From Mangrovicoccus ximenensis (GTDB taxonomy: Bacteria > Pseudomonadota > Alphaproteobacteria > Rhodobacterales > Rhodobacteraceae): 64,000 nucleotides of DNA. Below are positions 35,314-43,494 of this stretch, piece after piece. Under the pieces are notes generated by a model. The model did not search any database, was not told where the DNA came from, and worked only from the letters and a program-made list of their open reading frames with translations. A program made the position numbers and the translations under genes. The stretch's first letter is position 1; each line of letters starts with the position of its first letter. The stretch spans positions 977,922 to 1,041,921 of the forward strand of contig NZ_QBKZ01000001.1 in NCBI RefSeq assembly GCF_003056725.1, in the 5' to 3' direction.

Positions 35314-36473
35314 CGAACCCCCTTCCCCGCCCCGGAGCCCCGCTCGAGCACTATGTCTCCGCCAGCCCCTTCGAGCCCGCCGAAGAGCAGGGCGCCGGCG
35401 CGCTGTCGCAGAATTCCCAGATGCGCATCATGTGGCGCAAATTCCGCCGCCACCGGATCGCGCTGGCCTCGGGCATCTTCCTCTTGATCGCCTATCTCTC
35501 GCTGCTGGTCACCGAGTTCCTGGCGCCCTACACGCTCGAACACCGCGATCTCGACTTCATCTACGCCCCGCCGCAACAGGTGCACCTGTTCCACGAAGGC
35601 AGCTTCGTCGGTCCCTTCGTCTACGGGCAGTCGATGACGCTCGACATGGACGCGCTGCGCCGGGTCTACACGGACGACACCGCCGACGTGCAGAAGCTGC
35701 GGTTCTTCTGCCGGGGCGAGAGCTACGACTATTTCGGCCTCTTCACTGCCGACCTGCACCTGGTCTGCCCGGCCGAGGGCGGCCGGATGTCGCTCCTCGG
35801 GACCGACCGGCTGGGCCGCGACGTGCTCTCGCGCATCCTCTACGGCGCCCGGATCTCGCTGACCATCGGCCTTCTCGGCACCGCCGTGGCCTTCGCGCTG
35901 GGGATCACCATCGGCGGCATTGCGGGCTATCGCGGCGGCACCTTCGACATGGCGGTGCAGCGGCTGAACGAAGTGCTGCAATCGATCCCGTCGATCCCGC
36001 TCTGGATGGCGCTGGCCGCCATCATTCCGGTCTCCTGGAGCCCGATCCTGGTCTATCTGGGCATCACGCTGATCCTCGGCATGCTCGACTGGACGGGCCA
36101 GGCCCGCGCGGTGCGCTCGAAGATCTTCGCCCTGCGCGAGGAGGATTACGTGGTCGCCGCCGAGGTCATGGGGGCAAAGCCCGCGCGGATCATCTCGCGC
36201 CACCTGATCCCGGGCGTCTTCTCGCACCTGATCGCCAGCGCCAGCCTCAGCATCCCGGCGATGATCCTCGGGGAAACTGCTTTGACGTTTCTCGGGCTTG
36301 GCCTTAGACCGCCGATCACGAGTTGGGGAATTCTGCTGACGGAAGCGCGGGGCATTGAGATCATCGTCCTTTATCCATGGCTCCTGTGGCCGGTGGTGCC
36401 GGTGTCTCTGGTGGTGCTTGCATTCAATTTCCTCGGTGACGGATTGAGAGACACGGTGGACCCTTACAGATGA
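35310..36473 (+). CDS. ABC transporter permease, DppC/OppC type
   Basis: A complete 387-residue partner permease starting with an ATGA overlap. It has an N-terminal cytoplasmic tail, a first helix (ALASGIFLLIAYLSLLV), a ~110-residue periplasmic insert, LLGTDRLGRDVLSRILYGAR, and the coupling motif EDYVVAAEVMGAKPARIISRHLIPG, ending with GETALTFLGLGLRPP and the last helix. The last ~200 bases (from ~36271) have clearly lower G+C (113 of 200 by hand count, against 65-70% just before) and codons such as TTT, CTT, TTG, GGA rare in neighbours, hinting at a recombination or assembly junction within the conserved GETALTFLGLGL stretch. Confidence 0.88.
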   Translation: MTNPLPRPGAPLEHYVSASPFEPAEEQGAGALSQNSQMRIMWRKFRRHRIALASGIFLLIAYLSLLVTEFLAPYTLEHRDLDFIYAPPQQVHLFHEGSFVGPFVYGQSMTLDMDALRRVYTDDTADVQKLRFFCRGESYDYFGLFTADLHLVCPAEGGRMSLLGTDRLGRDVLSRILYGARISLTIGLLGTAVAFALGITIGGIAGYRGGTFDMAVQRLNEVLQSIPSIPLWMALAAIIPVSWSPILVYLGITLILGMLDWTGQARAVRSKIFALREEDYVVAAEVMGAKPARIISRHLIPGVFSHLIASASLSIPAMILGETALTFLGLGLRPPITSWGILLTEARGIEIIVLYPWLLWPVVPVSLVVLAFNFLGDGLRDTVDPYR

Positions 36474-37714
36474 CCCATGCCGGAGAACCCAACCCTCCCG
36501 TCCAGTCCTTCGCGGATGCGAAGATCCTGATCTACAGCCACGACACCTTCGGGCTCGGCCATCTGCGGCGCTGCCGCGAGATCGCCCATGCGCTGGTGGC
36601 GGCCTATGGGGGCATCTCGGTGCTGATCATCTCCGGCGCCACCATCGCAGGCGCCTTCGAATACCGATCGCGGGTGGATTTCGTGAAGATCCCCAGCGTC
36701 ATCAAGCTGCGCAACGGCGAATACACGTCGCTGGCCGAGCACATCCCGCTGGCCGATACCCTGGCCATGCGCGAGACCATCATCCGCAACACCGCCGAAA
36801 GCTTCGCTCCGGACATCTTCATCGTCGACAAGGAGCCGCTCGGGCTGCGCGGCGAGATCGAGGGCACGCTCGCCATGCTGAAGGCGCGCGGCACGCGGCT
36901 GGTCCTCGGCCTCCGCGAGGTGATGGACTCGCCGCGCCTGCTGGCTGCCGAATGGGCCGGGACCGGCAAGCTGGAGAAGATGCAGCGCTATTACGACACG
37001 CTCTGGGTCTACGGTCCCAAGGGGTTCAACGAGCCGCTGAAGAAGATGGACGCCCCGCCCGAGCTGCTGTCGCGCATGCGCTATACCGGCTTCCTGCGGC
37101 GCAGCGCGCGCCCGGCCGGCCAGGCCGGCAGTTCCGCGGACGGGCGCGGCGGCTACATCCTGGTGACCACCGGCGGCGGCGGCGACGGCGAGGAGCTGAC
37201 CCGCCAGGTTCTGGCCGCCTACCAGACCGCAGCACCGCCGCAGCACCGCGCGATCATCACGCTCGGCCCCTACCTGCCCGCGCGGGCGCGCGAGGAGATC
37301 AAGGCGATCGCCGAAGGCATTCCCGCGGTCGAGCTCCTCGATTTCGACAACCGGCTGGAAGACCTGATCGCGGGCGCCGCCGCCGTCGTCGGCATGGCGG
37401 GCTACAACACCTTCTGCGAGATCCTGTCCTTCGACAAGCCCGCGCTTCTGGTGCCGCGCACGCAGCCGCGCGAGGAACAGCTGATCCGCGCGCAGCGGGC
37501 CTCGGCGCTGGGGCTCGCGCGGATGCTGCTGCCCGAGCAGGCCAATGACGCGGAGGTCCTGGCCGAGATGCTGCGCGACCTGCCCGGCCAGGCGCCGCCC
37601 TCGGCCTCGGGCACCATGACGGCCGGGCTCGGCGGGCTCGACACCATCGTCTCGGATGTCGGCGGATGGCTGAACGAGCGGCATTCCCGGGCGAGATCGG
37701 GCACAGATGGCTGA
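36470..37714 (+). CDS. Glycosyltransferase family protein (MurG/GT28-like)
   Basis: A 414-residue GT-B-fold protein. The N-terminal SHDTFGLGHLRRCREIAHAL is the nucleotide-sugar-transferase opening of MurG/UDP-GlcNAc-transferase-like proteins; the C-terminal half has VTTGGGGDGEELTRQVL and VGMAGYNTFCEILSFDKPALLVPR, matching the glycosyltransferase 28 C-terminal domain. It is likely cytoplasmic or membrane-associated, for surface polysaccharide synthesis. It overlaps the permease stop (ATGA) and the start of a second glycosyltransferase (37707), so the glycosyltransferase pair is probably native. Confidence 0.8.
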   Translation: MTHAGEPNPPVQSFADAKILIYSHDTFGLGHLRRCREIAHALVAAYGGISVLIISGATIAGAFEYRSRVDFVKIPSVIKLRNGEYTSLAEHIPLADTLAMRETIIRNTAESFAPDIFIVDKEPLGLRGEIEGTLAMLKARGTRLVLGLREVMDSPRLLAAEWAGTGKLEKMQRYYDTLWVYGPKGFNEPLKKMDAPPELLSRMRYTGFLRRSARPAGQAGSSADGRGGYILVTTGGGGDGEELTRQVLAAYQTAAPPQHRAIITLGPYLPARAREEIKAIAEGIPAVELLDFDNRLEDLIAGAAAVVGMAGYNTFCEILSFDKPALLVPRTQPREEQLIRAQRASALGLARMLLPEQANDAEVLAEMLRDLPGQAPPSASGTMTAGLGGLDTIVSDVGGWLNERHSRARSGTDG

Positions 37715-38021
37715 GCGTCCGGACTGCCGCGCTCCGGCCGCGGCGGACGGGTCTGCCGCGGGCAAGCTGGTGATCGTCCTCAAGGGCTATCCCCGCGTCT
37801 CGGAGACCTTCATCGCGCAGGAGATCCTCGGGCTCCAGCAGGCGGGCGCCGATATCCGCATCGTGTCGCTGCGGCCGCCCTACGACGCCTTCCGCCATCC
37901 GGTCCACGCAAAGATCACCGCGCCGGTCCTCTACCTGCCCGAAACGCTCGGCGACGGGCCGCGACGGGTCGCGGCGGCCCTGGCAAAGGTCCGGCGCCGC
38001 CCCGGCTTCCGCCGCGCGCTC
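37707..38021 (+). pseudogene. Glycosyltransferase family 4-like, N-terminal fragment
   Basis: About 105 residues with KLVIVLKGYPRVSETFIAQE and LGLQQAGADIRIVSLRPPYD, typical of the N-terminal domain of GT4 exopolysaccharide transferases. After RRPGFRRAL the frame becomes unrelated and runs to 38228. The nucleotide-sugar-binding C-terminal domain is gone. The start overlaps the upstream glycosyltransferase by 8 bases. Confidence 0.75.
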
Positions 38022-38030
38022 GGCCAGTTG

Positions 38031-38102
38031 GCAGCGGCGGCGCCAGCCGCGCCGGAGCGCCGGGCCCATCGGGCGGTCCTCCTCGGGGCGGAAATCGGTC
38101 AT
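38031..38102 (-). pseudogene. DUF983 family protein, N-terminal 24 residues
   Basis: From ATG 38102 the minus strand reads MTDFRPEEDRPMGPALRRGW, then RRRC, matching the conserved start of DUF983 membrane proteins (RPLxPAxxRGxRxRCPxCG). The following CPxCG and two membrane helices are missing; the sequence joins the glycosyltransferase fragment at ~38025. The upstream 38103-38277 would contain its promoter and that of the EF-hand gene. Confidence 0.55.
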
Positions 38103-38277
38103 GCGGGGCCTCCTCTCCCGCGCGGGTCCCGGTCGGGGACGAGTCGCGCCTCGGCCGCTTATAGCAGGCATGCGGAAAAAATTGCAGGCCTGCGACGGAA
38201 CCCGCGCCAGCCGCCGTTTATGGGATGAACGCGGCAAGAAGCCTCGCCGCGTCGCAGTCACACGAAAGGCATGACCG

Positions 38278-38817
38278 ATGACCAAGAAGATGATCGCCCT
38301 GACCGCCGCAATCGCCGCCGGCCTGGCGCTTCCGGCGCTGGCCGAACGCGGCCATGACGGTCCGCACGGCATGATGGGGCCGGCCGGGTTCGGCCATGGC
38401 GAGCGCCCCGCGTTCTCCGAGCTCGACGCCGATGGCGACGGCACGGTGACGGCCGAGGAATTCAAGGCCCACCGCCAGGCGCGCTTCGACGCGGCCGATG
38501 CCGATGGCGACGGCCAGCTGAGCGCCGAGGAGATGACGGCCGCGGCCATGGCGCGGATCGAGGCCCGGATGGCCGCCCGATTCGCCAACATGGTGGAGTT
38601 CCGCGACCAGGACGGCAGCGGCGGCCTGACGCTGGCCGAGATCGAGGGCGAAGACCGTGGCGCGCGCATGGAGCGGATGTTCCGCGCGATGGACCGCAAC
38701 GGGGACGGCGTGCTGAGCGGGGAGGAAATGGCGCAGCGCCCGATGATGCACGGCCCGGAAGGCGGGCGGCATGACGGCAAGGGGCCGCATGACGGCAAGG
38801 GCATGGGCGGCAACTGA
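38278..38817 (+). CDS. EF-hand domain-containing exported protein
   Basis: A complete 179-residue protein with a signal peptide (MTKKMIALTAAIAAGLALPALA) and four calcium-binding loops: DADGDGTVTAEE, DADGDGQLSAEE, DQDGSGGLTLAE and DRNGDGVLSGEE at roughly residues 49, 71, 111 and 140. The tail is His/Gly-rich (HDGKGPHDGKG), which could bind metals. It should be a periplasmic calcium-binding protein. The sigma-factor gene follows by 41 bases, a known arrangement in Rhodobacterales. Confidence 0.9.
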   Translation: MTKKMIALTAAIAAGLALPALAERGHDGPHGMMGPAGFGHGERPAFSELDADGDGTVTAEEFKAHRQARFDAADADGDGQLSAEEMTAAAMARIEARMAARFANMVEFRDQDGSGGLTLAEIEGEDRGARMERMFRAMDRNGDGVLSGEEMAQRPMMHGPEGGRHDGKGPHDGKGMGGN

Positions 38818-38858
38818 CGCCTTGACCGGTGTTCCTCGGCCCCCTAGCCCGGTCGGCG

Positions 38859-39083
38859 ATGACGGCTGACACTGCGCCCGGCACCTCTGCGGAGGATGCG
38901 GAGCTGCTCGCGGCCTATGCCGCGGGCGACCCGCAGGCGGCCCGCATGCTGATGCTGCGGATCGCCCCGCGGATCCATGCCCTGGCGGTGCGCATGCTGG
39001 GCGACCGGGCCGAGGCCGAGGACGTGACGCAGGAGGCCATGCTGCGGCTGTGGAAGATCGCGCCGGACTGGCGCCACCGCGCG
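38859..39083 (+). pseudogene. ECF-type RNA polymerase sigma factor, N-terminal fragment (region 2)
   Basis: About 75 residues show sigma region 2: LLAAYAAGDPQAARMLMLR, IHALAVRMLGDRAEAEDVTQEAMLRLWKI. After DWRHRA the frame continues uninterrupted into a sialidase-like sequence, so regions 3-4 with the -35-binding helix are missing. ATG 38859 is taken as start; GTG 38829 is also in frame. It probably regulated the EF-hand gene or a metal-stress set. Confidence 0.8.
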
Positions 39084-39569
39084 GCGGCAGGCCCGGGCGG
39101 CACCGGCTGGAGCGTGCCCGAAGCGGTCGACGTGCCGAACAACAATTCCTCGATCGCGGCTGCCCGGCTGGCCTCGGGCGAGATCGCGATGATCTGCAAT
39201 CCGGTGAATGCCGCCATGTCGCAGAGCCGCCGCGCGTCGCTCTATGACGAGCTCGGCGAGGAGGATGACCGCCCCGATGCCGACACCGCGGGCGGCTGCG
39301 TGCCGGTCTGGGGCGTGGAGCGCGCGCCGGTGGCGCTGTGCCTCTCGGGCGACGACGGGCGGAGCTTCCCCGAACGCTACCTCGTCGAGGACGGGCCGGG
39401 GACCTGCCTGAGCAACAATTCGGTCGACGGCAAGAACCGCGAGCTGTCCTATCCGTGGCTTCTGGAAACCCCCGACGGCTGCCTGCATCTGAGCTACACC
39501 TTCCACCGCCGCGCCATCAAGCATGTGCGGCTGGCGCCGGGCTGGCGGAACCGGCTGCCGCGGCTCTGA
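39084..39569 (+). pseudogene. Exo-alpha-sialidase-like (BNR) protein, C-terminal fragment, in frame with sigma factor
   Basis: About 160 residues read WSVPEAVDVPNNNSSIAAARL, PVNAAMSQSRRASLYDEL, LSGDDGRSFPERYLVEDGPG, NRELSYPWLLETPDGCLHLSYTFHRR, closely resembling the C-terminal blades of a BNR-type sialidase family protein. The N-terminal blades are absent. The 236-residue fused frame from 38859 lacks an internal stop, so automatic annotation would call one false gene. Confidence 0.75.
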
Positions 39570-39647
39570 GGCGCGGGGCAGGGCGGCCGGATGCCTCCGC
39601 CGTCCTGCCATGTCCGGCCGGGCCATGGCCTGCAATCCTGATCAGGG

Positions 39648-39661
39648 TTGAGGCAGGTCAA
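39648..39661 (+). promoter_or_regulatory. Candidate FNR/NNR-type box TTGAGGCAGGTCAA
   Basis: TTGA-N6-TCAA matches the core of Crp/Fnr-family sites (FnrL TTGAT-N4-ATCAA; NNR/DNR sites keep TTGA-N6-TCAA). It lies 97 bp upstream of the cytochrome c start, suitable for activation under low oxygen or nitric oxide. A second palindrome, CCTGATCAGG, is next to it (39637-39646). Confidence 0.45.
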
Positions 39662-39757
39662 GGCGCTGCACGCTCTGCGGGCGCTTGATCGGACTGTCCG
39701 CCGGCCGGGAGAGGAGACCCGGCCGCGCGGGCGGCACGATCATCAGGGGAGGCAATC

Positions 39758-40162
39758 ATGACTGCAATCAAGGGTATCCTGACCGCCATTCCGGTCCTGG
39801 CACTCGCCGCCGCGGCCGCGTGGGGCGACGAGATGGGAAAGCAGGACTACATGCAGGGCTGCGCAGGCTGCCATGGCGAAAGCGGACTCGGCCAGGGGCC
39901 GGTCGCAGATCTTCTCAATGTCCCGGTGCCCGACCTGACGCACCTGTCCGCCGCCAATGGCGGTGAGTTCCCGATGCTGAAGGTCATCCATATCATCGAC
40001 GGGCGCACCGGCATGCGGGCGCATGGCGGCCCGATGCCGATCTGGGGCGCGGTCTTCAAGGCGGAGGCCGAGGGCGCCAGCGGGCTCTATGGCGGCGACG
40101 AGGCGGTGACCCGCGGCCGCATCCTGTCGATCGCCTACTATCTGGAGTCGATCCAGCAATAG
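39758..40162 (+). CDS. Small c-type cytochrome
   Basis: A 134-residue periplasmic monohaem cytochrome. A signal peptide (LTAIPVLALAAAAAWG) precedes the haem motif CAGCH near residue 36; candidate axial Met lies in GGPMPIWGAVF near residue 92, and the C-terminal helix ILSIAYYLESIQQ is typical of class I cytochromes. The physiological partner is not obvious. GGAGG lies 8 bases upstream of the ATG. The Fnr/NNR-like box upstream suggests control by oxygen or NO. Confidence 0.88.
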   Translation: MTAIKGILTAIPVLALAAAAAWGDEMGKQDYMQGCAGCHGESGLGQGPVADLLNVPVPDLTHLSAANGGEFPMLKVIHIIDGRTGMRAHGGPMPIWGAVFKAEAEGASGLYGGDEAVTRGRILSIAYYLESIQQ

Positions 40163-40321
40163 CACCTGCCGCGCCGCCCGTGCCGGTCCTGCCGCTTTGG
40201 CAGGCAAAGCGCGGGCGGAGACGCATGAATTCTGGCCGTCCGGCGCTGCGCAGGGGCGGCCCGGCCTGTCGGCTGGACGGGAGGCTTGCCCGCCGGCCGG
40301 AGCTCCGCTGCAATCGGACTG

Positions 40322-40340
40322 AATATACGCAACGTATATT
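40322..40340. promoter_or_regulatory. Palindrome AATATACG-CAA-CGTATATT upstream of TRAP operon
   Basis: A perfect 8-bp inverted repeat with a 3-base spacer in the otherwise G+C-rich leader, 99 bp upstream of the TRAP binding-protein gene. Its A+T-rich symmetric form fits a GntR- or LacI-family operator covering the promoter. No regulator gene adjoins. Confidence 0.6.
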
Positions 40341-40438
40341 TCATGGGACGGCCTCCGGGCGGTCCGGTCCGGAGGGCCCCGCAAGAGGGTTCAGGACATC
40401 GAAGGTACCTTTCGGTCCAACAGCAAGGAGTCGAGGCC

Positions 40439-41521
40439 ATGACCTCACGCAAGACCATGCAGACCAAGACGGCGGGGCTCCGCCGGATCCTCGCGGCGAC
40501 CGCCCTGGGCAGCACCCTGCTCGGCGGGGCGGCAACGGCGGCGCTGTCGGCGGAGACCGAGATCCGCGCGCTCGGCTACACCTCGAACCTCTACCTGTGG
40601 AACATGGAAGAGGCGTTCTACGGCACGGCCTTCCCCGAAGCGGCGGGCGACCTCGTGTCGATCGAGGCGGTGCCTCATGACCTGGCGGGCCTCAAGGGCC
40701 CCGAGGTGCTGTCGATGCTGCAGGACGGCACGCTGCAGCTCGCCGTGCAGAACATGAGCTACATGGCCGGCGAGGATCCGCGTTTCGAGGCGCTCGATCT
40801 GGCGGGCGTCACCCTGACCAATGCCGACGCGAAGAAGGCCACCGAAGCCTACAAGCCGGTGCTGGCCCGCGTCATGGAAGAGAAGTTCAACACGCATCTG
40901 CTGGGCATTGCGCCGCTGCCCTCCCAGGTCTTCTGGTGCCGCGAGGAAATCTCGGGGCTGAACGATCTCGACGGCAAGAAGGTCCGCGTCTTCAACTCGA
41001 CCCTGTCGGATTTCGTCACCGGCGCGGGCGGCACGACCGTGACCATTCCCTTCGTCGAGGTGATCCCGGCCTTGCAGCGCGGCGTCGCCGATTGTGCCGT
41101 CACGGGCACGTCCTCGGGCAATACCGCGCGCTGGTTCGAGGTGACGGACTACCTCTATCCGATGAACGTGGGCTGGTCGATGGTGTTCTGGGCCGCCAAC
41201 AAGGACCTCTGGGACAGCCTCTCGGAGGAGCAGCAGGCGCTGCTGGCGGAGCAGTACGGCAAGCTCGAGGCCGAGGCCTGGGCGGTGCAGGAGGAGCAGG
41301 ATACCGATGCAGTGTCGTGCTCGACCGGCGGGGCCTGCGAGCTCGGCGTCTCCGCAGACATGACGCTGGTGCCGGTGTCGGATGCCGACATGGACAAGCA
41401 TGCCGCGATCATCTCCGACTACGTGCTGCCGAACTGGGCGGAGCGCTGCGGGGCCGAGTGCACCGCGGAATGGAACGAGACCGTCGGTGCCGTTCTGGGC
41501 ATCGAGGCGCCGCTGCCATGA
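40439..41521 (+). CDS. dctP: TRAP transporter substrate-binding protein (DctP type)
   Basis: A complete 360-residue periplasmic receptor. A signal peptide (LRRILAATALGSTLLGGAATAALSA, cleaved after the ALSA) precedes a DctP domain; the conserved arginine/anion region (GLNDLDGKKVRVFNST near residue 175, then VIPALQRGVADCAVTG near 205) is present. The C-terminal part has four Cys (SCSTGGAC and RCGAEC), a feature seen in a subset of the family. It delivers an organic acid or similar ligand to the DctQM permease encoded directly downstream. AAGGAG precedes ATG 40439. Confidence 0.92.
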   Translation: MTSRKTMQTKTAGLRRILAATALGSTLLGGAATAALSAETEIRALGYTSNLYLWNMEEAFYGTAFPEAAGDLVSIEAVPHDLAGLKGPEVLSMLQDGTLQLAVQNMSYMAGEDPRFEALDLAGVTLTNADAKKATEAYKPVLARVMEEKFNTHLLGIAPLPSQVFWCREEISGLNDLDGKKVRVFNSTLSDFVTGAGGTTVTIPFVEVIPALQRGVADCAVTGTSSGNTARWFEVTDYLYPMNVGWSMVFWAANKDLWDSLSEEQQALLAEQYGKLEAEAWAVQEEQDTDAVSCSTGGACELGVSADMTLVPVSDADMDKHAAIISDYVLPNWAERCGAECTAEWNETVGAVLGIEAPLP

Positions 41522-42171
41522 GGGCAGGCGCGCAGGCACTGGCGCAGGGTCTCGACCGCCTCCTCGCGGTCCTGCGCGCCGTCTCTTCCGCCGGGGTCTG
41601 GGCCGGCGGGCTGATCCTCGTTGTGCTGGCGCTCGGCGTCGGCGCCGAGGTGCTCCTGAGGAAGCTTGCCGCCACCAGCATTGGCGGGCTCGACGAGCTC
41701 GGCGGCTATGCGCTGGCCATCGTCGCGGCGCTGGCCTTCACCGAGGCGCTCTTCGCCCGCAGCCATATCCGCATCGGCCTGATCCGCGACGCGCTCGGGC
41801 CGCGGCTTCGGGGGCTGATGGACATCCTGTCGCTCGGCGGGCTGATCTGGTTCCTGTCGCTGCTCCTGTGGTTCGCGGGCAAGCTGGTGCTGCGCAGCGC
41901 GGTGATGGGCACGAAATCGATGACGCCGCTGGCCACCCCGCTGATCCTTCCGCAGGCGCTTTGGTATGCCGCGCTGGTCCTCTTCGGCCTTTCGGCGCTC
42001 GCGCTGCTGCTGCGCGCGCTGCTTTCCGCGGTGCTCGGAGACTGGGACGGCATCGCCGCCCGGATCGGGCTGCGCGACGCCGAGGAGGAACTGCGCGACG
42101 AGCAGATCCTCTCGGCCGAAGCCGCGGGAGAGACCCTGCCGGGCCAGCCGACACGGGAGATCCGGACATGA
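41518..42171 (+). CDS. dctQ: TRAP transporter small permease (DctQ type)
   Basis: A 217-residue protein with four membrane segments (WAGGLILVVLALGVGAEVLL, YALAIVAALAFTEALF, LGGLIWFLSLLLWFAGKL, LWYAALVLFGLSALALLL) and a cytoplasmic acidic C-terminal tail. The EALFARSHIRI motif is characteristic of DctQ proteins. Start and stop both overlap neighbours by ATGA, indicating translational coupling. Confidence 0.9.
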   Translation: MRAGAQALAQGLDRLLAVLRAVSSAGVWAGGLILVVLALGVGAEVLLRKLAATSIGGLDELGGYALAIVAALAFTEALFARSHIRIGLIRDALGPRLRGLMDILSLGGLIWFLSLLLWFAGKLVLRSAVMGTKSMTPLATPLILPQALWYAALVLFGLSALALLLRALLSAVLGDWDGIAARIGLRDAEEELRDEQILSAEAAGETLPGQPTREIRT

Positions 42172-43451
42172 TCGCCACCACCCTCGCCGTGCTTTTCGGC
42201 CTGCTGCTCCTGTCGCTGCCGGTCGCTGCCGTGCTCGGCCTGACCGGCGTGGTGCTGAGTTCCTCCTACAGCTTCATCCCCGCCACCCGCGGCATCGGCA
42301 CGATCAGCTGGAGCGCTCTGAATGACGGGGTCCTCGTCGCCGTGCCGCTCTTCGTGCTGATGGGCGAGCTGCTGCTGCGCTCGGGCCTCGCCGCGCGGAT
42401 GTACGGCGCGATGGCGGCCTGGCTCAACTGGCTGCCCGGCGGGCTGATGCATGCCAATATCGCCACCTCGATGCTCTTCGCCGCCACCTCCGGCTCCTCG
42501 GTCGCCACCGCTGCCACGGTCGGCACCACGGCGATCCCCGAGATCCGCCGCCACGGCTACAACGAGCGGCTGTTCCTCGGCTCCATCGCCGCCTCCGGGA
42601 CGCTTGGCATCCTGATCCCGCCCTCGATCAACCTGATCATTTACGGCGCGCTCACCAACAGCTCGATCCCGCAGCTCTATCTCGCGGGCTTCCTGCCGGG
42701 CATCGCGCTGGCGGCGATGTTCAGCCTCGCGGTCTGGATCGCCTGCCGGATGCGGCCCGACTGGGGCGCCTCGCCGATTGCCGTCAGCTGGCGCCAGCGC
42801 ATCGCCGGGCTGCCGCACCTGATCCCGCCCGCAGGCATCTTCCTCCTGGTCGTAGGGTCCATCTATGCCGGCTGGGCGACGCCTACCGAGGCGGCGTCGC
42901 TCGGCGTGCTCGGCGCGCTGGCCATTGCCGCCGCCACAGGCAGCCTGACGCGGGCAATGCTGCGCTCGGCCTTCGCCGGAACGATGCGCACCACGGGGAT
43001 GATGATGGCCATCGTCATGGCGGCCTATTTCCTCAACTACGTCTTCGGCAATATCGGCCTGACCACCAAGGTCGTCGCCTTCTTCAACGACCTCGACATG
43101 GGCGCCTACCAGACGCTGTTCGTCATCATCGGCTTCTATCTTGTGCTCGGCCTCTTCATGGAGACGCTGTCGCTGATGGTCGCCACCGTGCCGATCTTCA
43201 CCCCGATCATCGTCGCCATGGGCTTCGACCCGGTCTGGTTCGGCATCCTCGTCATCATGCTGATCGAGACCGCGATGATCACGCCGCCCGTGGGCATCAA
43301 CCTCTTCGTGGTGCAGGGCGTGCGGCAGGGCGGGGCGCTCTCGGATGTCGTCCGCGGCGTGCTGCCCTTCCTCGCGGCGCTTTTGCTGGCCATCCTCGCG
43401 CTGGTGCTGGTGCCCGGCATCGCGCTCTGGCTGCCGGGGTGGCTGGCATGA
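42168..43451 (+). CDS. dctM: TRAP transporter large permease (DctM type)
   Basis: A complete 427-residue, ~12-helix transport subunit of the DctM/IT family. Signatures: VPLFVLMGELLLRSGLAARM, GTLGILIPPSINLIIYG, WATPTEAASLGVLGA and ITPPVGINLFVVQG. It forms the sodium-driven channel with DctQ and is fed by DctP. Its stop overlaps an ATG (43448) of a short, broken reading frame. Confidence 0.93.
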   Translation: MIATTLAVLFGLLLLSLPVAAVLGLTGVVLSSSYSFIPATRGIGTISWSALNDGVLVAVPLFVLMGELLLRSGLAARMYGAMAAWLNWLPGGLMHANIATSMLFAATSGSSVATAATVGTTAIPEIRRHGYNERLFLGSIAASGTLGILIPPSINLIIYGALTNSSIPQLYLAGFLPGIALAAMFSLAVWIACRMRPDWGASPIAVSWRQRIAGLPHLIPPAGIFLLVVGSIYAGWATPTEAASLGVLGALAIAAATGSLTRAMLRSAFAGTMRTTGMMMAIVMAAYFLNYVFGNIGLTTKVVAFFNDLDMGAYQTLFVIIGFYLVLGLFMETLSLMVATVPIFTPIIVAMGFDPVWFGILVIMLIETAMITPPVGINLFVVQGVRQGGALSDVVRGVLPFLAALLLAILALVLVPGIALWLPGWLA

Positions 43452-43494
43452 GCGCGCTGGCCGATCTCGGCACAAGCGGGCTGCGCGGCCTCGA
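43448..43494 (+). pseudogene. Possible start of a lost fourth gene of the TRAP operon
   Basis: An ATG overlaps the dctM stop (ATGA) and opens MSALADLGTSGLRGL, after which the frame runs antisense into the purD 3' end. The overlap pattern is that of a coupled operon gene, but only ~15 codons precede purD. This is a low-confidence remnant. Confidence 0.3.

Noticed and set aside
39686..39700. A second TTGATC-type half-site near the cytochrome c gene considered as an FNR site
   Set aside because: Only one half-site (TTGAT) is present; the required ATCAA partner at the right spacing is missing.
41300..41470. Four cysteines in the C-terminal part of the first DctP considered as a novel metal site
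   Set aside because: Paired Cys in this region are known in a subset of TRAP receptors and more likely form disulfides.
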